Shown here one piece after another: positions 31,241 to 41,599 of a stretch of DNA of 64,000 nt. Location of the stretch: positions 724,501-788,500 of the forward strand of contig JANEZZ010000986.1 of NCBI GenBank assembly GCA_026122225.1, in the 5' to 3' direction. The stretch comes from Heloderma charlesbogerti (lineage: Eukaryota; Chordata; Lepidosauria; Squamata; Helodermatidae). Numbering within the stretch: the stretch's first letter is position 1; each line of letters starts with the position of its first letter. The notes below the pieces were generated by a model that was not told the origin of the DNA, made no database searches, and saw nothing but the letters and a program-made list of their open reading frames with translations. The position numbers were made by a program, and so were the translations under genes.

Positions 31241-32187
31241 TAGGGATGGCAGAGAATTCTGCCATGGATTCCAGTGCGGCCAGATACTTTATAATCCGGC
31301 CCCCTGGAATCCGTGGCAGAACGGCCTCCTGCCCCCCCGCCCCCCTGTGGAATTCCCCTGGGACAGCACTTACTTGGGGTGGATGCAGCGGATTTGGCGG
31401 CAGCTCCGGCGGCGGCGGCTCCGGCGGTTGGTCTCCTGGCTGGCTGCGGCAGGGCTGCTGCCGCCGCCATTGCCATCCTTGGACCGTGATAGGCTACATA
31501 AGAATTTACGTAGCCTATCATGGCTAACCTAAAAAAAAAACCACGCAGCATATGCAAATGTTGGCGGCTATGGCCTGTTTTTCGCTGATTTACCTTACGT
31601 AAATATTTACGTAAGATAAAACGGCGAAAAAAAAGGGGAATCCAAATAGTGTAGTGGATGCTATTTGCGTTCCTTTATGTTTTGCCGTTCTAGCCTATGT
31701 AAATATTTACATAGTCTAGAACGGCGAAAAATAAAGGAACACAAATAGCGTCCACTATGCTATTTGCGTTCCCCTTTTTCCCCCGCCATTTTATCTTACA
31801 TAAATATTTACGTAAGATAAATTAGCGAAAAATAGGGAATGCAAATGACGGCCACTGTAGCCGCTGCCATTTGTGTACGCTGCATTTTTTTGTTTTTTTG
31901 AGGTTAGCCGTGATAGGCTACGTAAATTCTTACATAGTCTATCATGGCTCTCTGGCTGGATGCAAATGGCGGCCGCTACAGTGGCCGCCATTTCCATCCG
32001 CACCAGGCCGTCCACGGCCAGAAATCCGGCTGCAGACGGCCCTGGCTGGCTGCTCCGCAGCCTGGCTGCGGAGTGGAGCCGGTTGTCGAGGATTCCGGGG
32101 GGAGGGATGGAATCCCTACCGCAAAAGATTCCTCCCCCCTACCGCGAAAGATTCTGCGAAAAGGTAAGTGACTTTCGTACATCCCTA
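31241..32187 (+). mobile_element. Hairpin-tree hAT-like element in CR1, second of a tandem pair
   Basis: It starts TAGGGATGGCAGAGAATTCT directly after the 8 bases that follow its neighbour, and ends TTTCGTACATCCCTA. Right flank GATTCATC (32,188-32,195) resembles the flanks at 30,367 and 31,233. A hairpins lie at 31,485-31,527 and 31,906-31,948, with a centre at about 31,705 in the stem CTAGCCTATGTAAATATTTA. Stems in between use TTACGTAAATATTTACGTAA-type sequence. The left side keeps only half of its B hairpin near 31,550. A GGCGGC-rich tract lies at 31,395-31,440. Confidence 0.92.
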
Positions 32188-32422
32188 GATTCATCTGGCA
32201 GGATTTGTTCCTGACAAATCCATGCTGGCTTTGAGTAATCACTGCATTGTTTTCAAGGTGCTTCCAGATGGACTGCTTGATAATCTGCTCCAGAATTTTC
32301 CCTGGGATTGATGTCAGACTGACTGGTTGTAGTTCCCAGGTTCCTCCTTTTTGCGCTTTTTGAAGACAGGGACTACATTAGCCCTCCTCCAGTCATCTGG
32401 CACTTCACCCGTCCTCCATGAT

Positions 32423-32577
32423 TAGGGATGTACAAATTGTGTACCTTCCTCGCCGCTTGTCTTCTGCAGTTTGCGGCCAGTGCTCTGCATCGTTGTTCAC
32501 AAGCCCCGGGAATTCTCCTCTTTTTTTTCCACTCTGAAAATTACAAAGACAAATCCGTACCGACAACCGTAATTCCA
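32423..32577 (+). mobile_element. Left end of an unassigned hAT-like element
   Basis: CR1 sequence stops at 32,422 and TAGGGATGTACAAATTGTG begins at 32,423. This has a hAT-like terminus but lacks the hairpin-tree left stem. It was later entered by the hairpin-tree copy at 32,586. Sequence with the same base composition resumes at 33,615, but no matching right terminus was found. Confidence 0.45.
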
Positions 32578-32585
32578 GTGCCCAG

Positions 32586-33606
32586 TAGGGATGGCGGGGA
32601 ATTTCTCCATGAATCTTCGGGAGGCCGAATGCCAACACATTCGGCCCCCCGAAATTGGTGGGGAAATTCTTCGCCGGTCCTCCGCCCCCCCAGATGGGAC
32701 TTACCGTGGCCGAATGTCCCTCTCGGCGACGGGTCCCGGCAGCAGTTTGGCGGCGTTTCGTCGGGGGCGGGGGCGGCGGCCGGTCTCCCGAACGGCTGCC
32801 ACTGCCTCCATTGCAAAAAAAAAAAGTAAATTAAAAAAAAACACACACACCCGTGATAGGCTACGTAACGATTTACGTAGCCTATCACGGCTAGATTTCC
32901 AAAGTCAGCCGTGATAGGCTACGTAAATTGTCACGTAGCCTATCACGGGTGACTTTGAAAAAAAAAAAGCGCGTATGCAAATGGCGGTGGCACATGGGCG
33001 CCGCCATTTGCGTTCCTTATTTTGGCACGTTTATCTACGTAAACATTTATGTAGACTACGGCAAAAATAAGGGAACGCTATTTGCGTTGCCCTTATTTTC
33101 GCTGTAGTCTACGTAAATCTTAACGTAGACTAGACTTGTCAAAATAAGGAACGCAAATGGCGGTCCCCATGGGAGCCACCATTTGCGTACGCACTTTTTT
33201 TTCCCCCAAAGTCACCCGTGATAGGCTACGTGACAATTTACGTAGCCTATCACAGCTGACTTTGGAAATCTAGCCGTGATAGGCTACGTAAATCGTTACG
33301 TAGCCTATCACGGCTGACTTTGGAAGTCTAGCCGTGATAGGCTACGTAAATCGTTACGTAGCCTATCACGGGTGTGTGTGTGTGGTTTTTTTACTTTTTT
33401 TTTCACGGCCGGGTAGACGGGGTGTTCCTACCCGGCCTGAATTTCGCTGGCGAGGGATGGGGTGCCTCTCCCCCGGCCTGAATTTTGGCCGGGCGAGGCG
33501 GGGCGCCTCTCCCCCCTCGCCTGAACTTCGGGGGGAGAACCGATGCACCTCCCCCCCACCGTGAAGCAAGCTTCAAGAACAGGTAAGGGACTTTCGTCCA
33601 TCCCTA
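32586..33606 (+). mobile_element. Hairpin-tree hAT-like element, largest and most symmetric copy
   Basis: It starts TAGGGATGGCGGGGAATTTC and ends TTTCGTCCATCCCTA, with a perfect GTGCCCAG duplication (32,578-32,585 and 33,607-33,614). A hairpins lie at about 32,851-32,891, 32,908-32,949, 33,216-33,257, 33,274-33,315 and 33,331-33,371. B hairpins lie at 32,977-33,013 and 33,155-33,191. All are arranged around a centre near 33,081. The A unit at 32,908 has the loop AAATTGTCACG and its mirror at 33,216 has CGTGACAATTT, the exact complement. The intervening CTTTGGAAATCTAG-type spacers are mirrored too. The last A unit on the right is an extra direct duplicate. Confidence 0.94.
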
Positions 33607-33639
33607 GTGCCCAGCTATCTCCGTGAGTCTGCATAACTT

Positions 33640-33934
33640 TCGTAAGAAAGGCTATTATTTTTAGATATTTACGTATGTTTTCCCCTGCTCTGAGATGTGC
33701 AGTAATTACTTTCAGCCAAAACACTTCCTCCTCCTAGGGGCTTCCCAGAACAAGGCTGCCCTAGGTGTGCCTGAGCGATGCACTCTTTGTTTAAAGCAAT
33801 GCCGTTTAAAAGAAAGAAAAAACCTTTTAAAATGACCATGCTGGTCTGGAGCCCTGCACAAGTATTATTCCCCCTGCTAGGTTTTCTATTTCCACATCCA
33901 GCCTTGTTGGTGACATGGTGAAGCTAAAATGGAG
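33640..33934. other. Unassigned sequence
   Basis: No gene or family recognised. This may contain the remainder of the element that starts at 32,423. Confidence 0.35.
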
Positions 33935-34640
33935 AGGAGAACCAACTCTGTGCATGTCTACTCAGAAGTAAGTCTTACTGAGTTCAATGCAACTTACTCC
34001 TACATATGTCAGCATCCCACTTGCCCCCAGCTCAGCTTTGTATTTCCACATCCAGCTCATTAGCAAACGTCCTCTTAGTTATCTCACTGGGTGACTTTAA
34101 GCTGGACTCTAACCACTACATCATACTTCTGTTATGAAACTCATGAAGAAAAAGAGACAGTATAATGGAAAGTTCTTTCTGAAGCAGTCACACTTCACTT
34201 GTACAAATGCAGCATGAAGGGAAAGATCAGCAACCTTCTCTTTGTTTGAATAAAATGCACGCTCTGCACATGCTCAGGGAATGGACAAAATGAGGAATTT
34301 GAAGAATACTTGGAGAACCAGGGAATATGAAGAACTATGTTCTTCCATTATCTCTGTGTGGGGGGAATCTCCCTCAATCCAGCTGTTCCCTGGAAAAAAA
34401 CAAACCCCATTCACCCAAGGGTCTTCTGAGATAACTAACAGGAGGTTTGATAATGAGCTGGACATGGAAATACAAAGCTGAGCAGAGAGGAGAACCAACT
34501 CTGTGCATGTCTACTCAGAAGTAAGTCTTACTGAGTTCAATGCAACTTACTCTTACACATGTCAGCACCCCACTTGCCCCCAGCTCAGCTTTGTATTTCC
34601 ACATCCAGCTCATGAAACCTCCTGTTAGTTATCCTGGTAG
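33935..34640. repeat. Dispersed repeat with direct and inverted copies
   Basis: The block GGAGAACCAACTCTGTGCAT ... CCACATCCAGCTCAT occurs at 33,935-34,060 and again, nearly identical, at 34,487-34,612. Part of it is also present inverted at about 34,431-34,484 (GATAACTAACAGGAGGTTTG and GTACAAAGCTGAGC-like wording), answered by GAAACCTCCTGTTAGTTATC at 34,615-34,634. The phrase CTACTCAGAAGTAAGTC is widespread in the window in related forms (34,740, 50,320, 57,400, 57,685). It is probably an old MITE with a duplicated arm. No gene is present. Confidence 0.6.
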
Positions 34641-34901
34641 TAGACTCCGGCCTTTGCTGTTTGGTGTGCGTTGTCTATAGGATTCCAGTACTGTGATGGC
34701 AAAGAACTATCAAAAATGGTCTTCCTTAACCTCTGATGTTAGGGCTGCAATTCCATGCACACTCACCTGGGACTTGAGTAAGTCCCACAGAAATCAGTGG
34801 GACTCACTTCTGAGTAAACATACCAAGGGTTGGTTCTAAACATGAGCTTTACTTCTGATTGGTAGGGTTTTTCTTTTTTTTAAGTATAGCTTTATTATTA
34901 A

Positions 34902-35350
34902 GGGCACAGTCCTATGGGGATGGCCATAACCCTTTGAACTTGAACACTTTTGGCCATCCAATGCAAACGGGGAGGAGTGGCAGAGGCCATCTTCACCTCC
35001 ACGTTGCTTCCAATCTGTACTTCAGCTAGGTGGGCTTTTTTGCCTGTCTAGCTGGGTTGTCAGGGAGGGGGAGGGAAGGAGGCTGGGAGGCCATTGGATT
35101 CCTCATAAACTGGCCTCCCCTGTCCCCTCCCCTCCCTGCCCACAGGAATGCTCCCGTTACCTTCCCTCTGAGGTCACCTTTGCACCCTCAGAGAGGCAGC
35201 CTGTGCAGTTCTCTCTGCGCTGGATGTGAGCGGGAGGGGAGCTCAGACTCCTGCATCTGAGCTCAGACTGCTGACTCCAGCCTCGGATCCAGGAATCCAA
35301 ACTATCCTACGGCCCCCCAGAAGCTGTCTAAGGGCCATAGGATTGCTCTC
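34902..35350 (+). mobile_element. PIF/Harbinger-like MITE
   Basis: The ends GGGCACAGTCCTATGG and CCATAGGATTGCTCTC are inverted repeats that agree at 13 of 16 bases. TAA flanks both sides (34,899-34,901 and 35,351-35,353), the 3-bp target duplication typical of PIF/Harbinger elements. No transposase is present. Similar end phrases (GCAATCCTATG) occur at 12,092, 41,256 and 50,298. Confidence 0.72.
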
Positions 35351-35467
35351 TAATTCACCAGAGACAACATTTTCCTACCTTCAATCAATACTGAGATTTT
35401 AGTACTAACAATTAAAATCCAGATAATTTAATTAACTCAAATAAAATGTTTAATTTGTTACCTGCCC

Positions 35468-35860
35468 TAGGGATGGCCACTTTTGCAGCACCGAAAAAGA
35501 GATGATGTATCACCAGAGGACAAAAGAGGTACATATCTGCATAAAATTTGCAAATGCTATTTTATATGTGTAGATACAGATTTGGAAATAATTACCTAAA
35601 TAAAAATACAATACATCTCACCACAGAAATACAATATATCTTATGACCGTAGTGGGGAGGGCAGTTTCCAGTTGATCCTGTGCCTAGTCAGTCTGTTGTC
35701 CAGGTGCAAACTGTGGATGGGCAGCCTCAAGGCCCCTGCTGCTCTCCCTCCTTAGGGTTTTCTGTCTTTAAACTGGACTTGGACCGGGCAGCCTTTCAAA
35801 CAGAGCACACCTTCAAATAGAGGACAGCCCTCTGTAAAGTAGGAACCGTGGCCACCGTAG
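35468..35860 (+). mobile_element. hAT-like MITE with GTGGCCAC ends, copy 1
   Basis: The left end AGGGATGGCCACTTTTGC and right end AGTAGGAACCGTGGCCACCG are roughly inverted. The flanks CCTGCCCT and GCTGCCCT match at 7 of 8. The interior matches 51,810-52,195 in order, for instance TTTGCATAAAATTTGCA or its CTGCATAAAATTTGCA variant, AATACATC(T/G)CACCA, CAGTCTG(T/C)TGTC and TTCAAATAGA. No coding capacity is visible. Confidence 0.65.
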
Positions 35861-36697
35861 CTGCCCTAGCCTTGATATCTCTCAACAGTGTATATCTTTT
35901 CCTCTAGTTTTTTAAAGTTTGTGCAGGAGAGTAACTTCAATTATTTCCCAGAAGACCTTAAATGAATGACCAGCCACTCTGCAAGCACTTTCCTTTTCTT
36001 CATTTGTAAACGTTTATAACTGTGGCTCTATCTGCCAGTCATGTTTTTGTTAAAGACCTTTCCCACTATACGGTATTCTTGGGAGCAGGCTTAAAAAAAA
36101 CTGAAGAAGACAGTAGCTCTGTGAATGTATAGAAGAATTACACCAATGTTGCTAAAGAGGCAGCCACTAATATTTACTCAAATGAAAATTTGGCAGATTA
36201 ACTTTAGAAACACTGATGACCCCTTTAATATAGCATCAGGATCATATAACATACATGCAATTAAAAATGAGCTCCCGGAAGCTCATCAATATGGACACTT
36301 GCAGCTGTTGGCTATGTTGTTATTGTTGTTGTTGCTGTTGCTTTGCATCACAGTGTAGTTACGAACCAAAAAGTAAGGATATTCCTCTACACTGCACTGA
36401 TGCAGGATCATATGAAAACCATTGTAGCCTTCAACTGCTCCTACGTTAACACTATGTTAGCTATGTTAATTCTCCATGCTCTTGAACAGTAGACGTATTT
36501 TTTTAATGAAAAGACTTCAGGATTTCTCTGTGCTAATTAGATTGTTAGTGCATATTTGTAGAGCTAGTGTTCTCCTTGTGAACTTGATCTCTGATAATGT
36601 GCTTGGAGAAGAGTGGTGACTTACTATAATGTGCTCTATCCATATTTCCCCAGCCCATTTGTATGCTAAAGGGATGGTCAGGTCCTTTCATAGACAT
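35861..36697. other. Unassigned sequence
   Basis: No gene or repeat family was recognised. A short TTG-rich tract lies at 36,318-36,338. Confidence 0.35.
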
Positions 36698-36705
36698 ATA
36701 TAAAA

Positions 36706-37234
36706 TAGGAATGGTACGGGCATTCAGTTGGGGCTCGAAGCTCGGTGATTTCTCACTGGCTCAGCACCCCGGACCCCAGTCCACAGATCCCCTTGCTTGC
36801 CTGACTCAGCACGCACTGAGTCGAGCAAGAGGCGGCTGCCCACTCCCTCCCCGCCCCGAGCCACCATTTTGCATAAAAATTGTGGCTTGGCCTTTTTTTG
36901 TGAATAACCTTTTATGCAAATGAAAGCCGTAAAGTGGCCATTTATGCAGCATTACAGGCATAAATGGCACATTGCCAGCATAAATGGCCTGTGATGTTGC
37001 GTAAATGGCCGCTTTATGGCCGCCATTTGTGCAAATGGTTGTTTATGAAAAAGACTGAGCCACCATTTTTATGCAAAATGGTGGCTCAGCGAGGGAGTGG
37101 GTGGCTGCATGCTGCTTCCTGGGCACCTGCAGACCACCCGGGGGCTTACGATATGTGGCAAGCGGGGTTGGGCAGGCCACAGGATTCCGGTGAGCAGCAC
37201 GCGGGGTGAGAAGTAGCGCTTTCACCCATCCGTA
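36706..37234 (+). mobile_element. hAT-like element with its own palindromic core
   Basis: The left end TAGGAATGGTACGG and right end CACCCATCCGTA are loosely inverted. The flanks ATATAAAA (36,698-36,705) and ATATACAA (37,235-37,242) match at 7 of 8. The core at 36,860-37,090 holds mirrored wording: GAGCCACCATTTTGCATAAA near 36,858 is answered by TTTATGCAAAATGGTGGCTC near 37,067. Several CATAAATGGC / GCCATTTATGC units lie between. This is the same design as the hairpin-tree family with different sequence, so it may be a cousin. Confidence 0.65.
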
Positions 37235-37242
37235 ATATACAA

Positions 37243-39099
37243 TGGGGTAAGAGAAAGACTTCCATGCCACATTTTTCTCAGATGGACAATGCTAAACCAT
37301 CATATTTAGGGACATTGTTTTAGCTGTATTATCTTCATCATCGTCATTGTCATTGTCATCATCTCAGGGGCAAAAGTGGCATTACTTTAAATGTAAACGC
37401 CCAGCAGCTACACCTTTTTTTCATTTTTACTCTTGGGCAGGCACAGTGCTCCCAATCTGCATCAGGCCTCTCATGTGGGAGGAGGTTGTAGGGTAGACTG
37501 GGGTTCCCAAACCTACTCTAGAATAAAAATGAAAAGAAGATGTAGCAGCTAGGCACAAACTAAAGTAATGTCTGTTTTGGTCCTCAGAGCCAAACTAGAT
37601 GTTATCTAAATGAATCCCACCCCCAATAATATATAGTACAACTTACCCATGTCCTGACATCACATTATCACACCAGTAGTGGCAGCCAGTGATATGGAAC
37701 AGGGTTGGAAAGTCACAGGACATTGTACCTCAGGACACAGGTAGGTTCAAGTATGGAGCAGGAGGTGAAAGCCAAATGTGCAGCTGCCATTTTCAGTACA
37801 ACCACATATTAGTATGTCTAGTTTGGTCTATACAGCTAGGACTTTTACAAAAAGGTGACAGTACCATATATTACTATACAACACCAGAGCATAAGTAAGA
37901 AGAATAGCATAAACTTTTATTAAGAAGCCAGTGAAGGCATGAGTGCAACTTAAGAATTGTTGTGCCACATACAGTACAAAGTCAGACCAATGGTGAACTT
38001 TCCAAAGCAACGGGGATAAAAGCTCAGGGGTTATCATTCACCAGTCTAGCACCTGGCATATAAGGAGAGGACAAGTGGTAGATTGATTACACATGCTGAT
38101 GATATTTAAAGTCTACTAAAGTTGGGTTAACCGAAATTTCTTTTTGAGAATAGGGACAGGTGAATTTGTCAAGCTTGATTTCACTCAAGTTGTCATTTGT
38201 CCACTGCTAAATTAATTCTGTCTCATTTCCACATTGGATTGTGATCTCTTTCTCTCTCTTTTTTTAGCCCACATGAAAATTTGTATACATTTTCATGCAC
38301 ATTTTTCAAAATATACACATTGTATATGCATCTTTTCAAATGTACACATTTTTGCAAGCAATTTTTCCATTGGATAAGGCACTTTTGTGTACATTTCCCT
38401 AATCTGTGCATTTTTGTATACACTCATTTAAATGTACACATTTTTATTCACCCTCTTTCAAATGTAAACATTTTTGTATGCTTTTTTGGTGGGGGTGGGG
38501 TTGGCAAACTGCATTGCAAATTTCAGAAAAGTAAAGATAGATCTCGATGTCTAACTGCGTTCCAGTTCAGGTATGGGACATCCGGATTAGGTGAGTTCGC
38601 TTTGAGATGCGAACCATGTCTCCCCCATCCCCAATTGAGAATTGTGTATGCAGTTGTCACTATGACTGGTTTGAACAACGTTTGCATCTCTTCCTCTTTG
38701 TGATAGTTCGAATATTTCTTTTTTGACACTGGGCATCTTTTATGCCTCCTGTTAGATTTAATTTTTCTTTCCCAGATAAAATATATGAAGGAGACACAGA
38801 CTAATGTGTGTGTGGTGGATATGGAGTGACAGTTACTTCTGCCTTGTGTGGTCATGAGGTTACAACCTTTCGCCTCTTCCACAGTCTCTATACATGGAAG
38901 CTGCACTTTGCTGCAGGGTGTACCTGTGTGCAGCCTGGTTTTTACATCAATTGCCTTGTATGATCACAGGCCATGTGTGACTTAGGATGGGCTATGGAGG
39001 CTTGAAGACAGAGAAAAGTGGTTGTGTGAACTGACCTATAGTGTCACTGACTTCCAGAAAGCCTCAACTAGGTAAAGAAGCTGAAGCAAATAGATTAGT
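37243..39099. other. Unassigned AT-rich sequence
   Basis: No gene was recognised. At 38,270-38,480 a degenerate repeat of ACATTTTTGTATACA-like words runs for about 200 bases and explains the periodic frame of 140 codons there. The rest shows no recognisable family. Confidence 0.4.
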
Positions 39100-40420
39100 T
39101 ATCAGTTGCGAATAAAAGCTGTTAGAAACTGAACTCCTATCTTGAAATGGATTATAATTATAGCATCCTCGGCAGTGAATAATAAAAGCCATGTGAATGA
39201 CTCCAAAGCCATTAACTTTTTCACCAATATTTCCAGAGCCAAAATGATCAAATTAAGCCATGTATTTATTAGAAACTCAATAAAAATTATACTGAATTAT
39301 AGGAGTAACTAAGAGGGTAGGATTTATAGCAAAATTGTGACTTCCATTTGCAATAAAGTATACAGCCACTCTTCAAAAGAAAGGGATACTTGGTTTGACT
39401 GTAAGAAATTACACAAGTAATAAAAAATTCATTGTTGGGGGATTTGTTAAAACTAGATCATGGGTCTCAGCTTTTAGTAAATTTATTCTGAACCATCTGA
39501 AGCAGACATTGCAAAACTTTACATTCTAATGAGAGGGCTAAAAACATATATTTCAAAGAAAACAGTACTCATAAATTACATTTATGACACATGAGGTTAT
39601 TGACTGCTGTGCAGGGAGCACAGAGTAATGGTGCTAACATGCACTCTAGCTTGATTTTCTCAGCTCCCAACATGCTCTAATTCCACACTACAAATCTTTA
39701 AATGGCAGTTATATTTTAATTAATGTGATTATGTGCTGCCATTAGCAAACCCTCCCCCAGCCCATTTCTCCTGCCAAACCCATGGATGCCAGTAAACCAT
39801 TAACATAAAAGGGCTGTTTGCTTATTAAATTTGTCTACATAAATAGGCAAGGGTTGCAATTGTTGATTTGCCACTGGGAAAAAAAAAAAGAAAACCAAAG
39901 AATGCAAGCATGTTGCATGAGCCATCAGCTGCAATTATCTCATGTAATTAAGTCTAATTTATAAGCATCCCCACCTAAATAAGAAAGTAACAATTTTTGT
40001 TAATTAACAAGAGCATTTGTAAAGCTCGTTAAGTCCATCATTCACCATCCCTGCGGAGAGATGGGGCATCTGGTTATTATGATGGGACACATTGTATACG
40101 TGTATTTGTTCAATAATCAATGTGGAAGGCTTAATGATTAAAATGGGAGATAGAAATGGATGTTATATTACAGTTAAAAAAGAAGATCTACTGTTTTCAT
40201 TTATCTTTACAGCAATGTAAGTGCTTTGTCATTATCTTACACATACGGTTTCATTATTCTGATACAGCACTCTGTTACATTGCCTCATACCATCATCCCT
40301 ACAAGCCTGCAGGGTACAAGAGCACTTATCTTTCCTGATGACTGTTGAATCATTTAGAACAAGTTATTAGTGAAACAATTAAAATGGTATTGGTTCACAA
40401 TCGTATTTATAGCTGGCAGG
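39100..40420. promoter_or_regulatory. Candidate conserved non-coding block
   Basis: This AT-rich stretch has no recognisable transposon and no simple repeat beyond a short A run at 39,880. It contains many homeodomain-like TAATTA/ATTAAT words, for example TTTAATTAATGTGATTATG at 39,715, GTAATTAAGTCTAATTTATA at 39,945 and TTAATTAACAAG at 40,000. Such AT-rich, repeat-free islands in otherwise repeat-packed vertebrate DNA are often conserved enhancers of developmental genes. This is inferred from texture only. No comparison was possible and the assignment is uncertain. Confidence 0.3.
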
Positions 40421-41249
40421 CATAATGAAACATTCTGAATAGCAGTTGCAGCAGGGTGGGGGGGGTGTTCTCTGAATAGGTAGGAAATACGGTTAATCAG
40501 AGACAAGAGAACCCTCTAAAGAAAAACTAAATTGCAAGGGCACATTAATTGTATCTGCACATTCCATTTAATTGAGACGAAAGGGAAGGTAAAAATCATA
40601 TTATCAATGTTTTATGAACATGAAAAAATAGGAAAATTACTCTGTCATTTGTCACATATCTTCAGTCAGAAATGAAAATTAAAAAGGCAGCATTTAACTT
40701 CAACTGGAAAAGGCCAAATACATCATGTTACTCGTGTCAAATTTCAGCAAGTAAAGCAAAAATGGAAGAAATAAGAAGATATCATGATCATGACTAAATG
40801 TGGGTGAGCACCAGTCTGCTCTGCTGTGCTAAAGTGGGGAATGAAAAATATGTTAATGAATGACATGATGTAGTGACGGCTGCCAATTTGCATTCTCAGA
40901 GGAATTCTGGCTACATCTTCCCCTTAATCCCCATCCATTGTCCACTCCCCTCATAATAATCCCCATTCCCAGGGGGGAACCTAGATTTCCACTCACTGAA
41001 GTCCAGTGCAGCCCAGTAGTTGGGCCACATGGAATCTTGATTCTTAAATAAGGCCCTCCTGATTTAATTGGCTGTACCAGCAGTTGGGACAAGCTAGCGG
41101 GGTCTATAAAAACAGGATGGGCTCATAGGGAACCCAGCACTAGCAGCCCCATCTCATAAAGCATCTCAGGCCCAGTGACAAAGCATCAAAGTAATGTTAA
41201 ACAGACCAGTGAGTTAAGCAACTGTGCAGATTTAGCAACAGGCCAATTT
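40421..41249. other. Unassigned sequence
   Basis: No gene or repeat family was recognised. Confidence 0.35.
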
Positions 41250-41545
41250 AAGGGGCAATCCTATGCATGTTTAGCCACCAGCTGGCTCCGAAGCGCCAGC
41301 GATATGGCCGCCATGCCATATCGCTGGCTGAGGGGTATTGACTGACTGTGGATGCAAATGGCATCCAGGACGCCATTTGCATCCATAAAGATCTTAGTTT
41401 GAGGTAAATGCAGCTGTAAATGGCTGCATTTATGTGGACCGGAGCCAGCCGAAGAGGATTCCAGGGGGAGGAACTGATTGCCTCCCCCCCACAGGCGGAT
41501 TCCCCATGGACCAGCAGGTAGGGAATCCAATCCACCCATCCCTAG
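41250..41545 (+). mobile_element. Truncated hairpin-type hAT-like element, right end
   Basis: The right end GGTAGGGAATCC ... CCACCCATCCCTA stops at 41,545. Small stems typical of the family lie upstream: GGATGCAAATGGCATCCAGG with GACGCCATTTGCATCC at 41,350-41,387, and GCAGCTGTAAATGGCTGC near 41,409. A stem GCGATATGGCCGCC / CATATCGC lies at 41,298-41,326. The left part merges into a TTTAAGGGGCAATCCTATG repeat end at 41,248. The left terminus of the hairpin-tree family is absent. Confidence 0.6.
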
Positions 41546-41599
41546 TGTAGACAACATACTGATTTGCCTGCCTGTTAAGAAAGGTTGCAGATTATCAAG

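Larger units (their letters stand above)
28272..32422 (-). mobile_element. CR1-type LINE, 5'-truncated and broken by three insertions
   Basis: The 3' end lies at about 28,272, where the plus strand reads TCATGGAATCATAGAATAG, the complement of the short terminal repeat typical of CR1. From there the minus-strand copy runs rightward through the 3' UTR (28,290-28,600) and the C-terminal coding part, including the [20 protein letters not shown] stretch at about 28,640-28,700. Next come RT motif sequence with FADDTKLGG and [12 protein letters not shown] at 30,000-30,334, then sequence reading RNKSCQMNL at 32,190-32,240. Stops interrupt the frame. It is interrupted at 29,129-29,994 and 30,375-32,187 by hairpin-tree elements. 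CR1-like sequence ends at about 32,422. Confidence 0.88.

Noticed and set aside
38270..38703. Frame of 140 codons with periodic FKCTHF-like residues
   Set aside because: It follows a degenerate ACATTTTTGTATACA-like DNA repeat; periodicity comes from the DNA, not from a protein.
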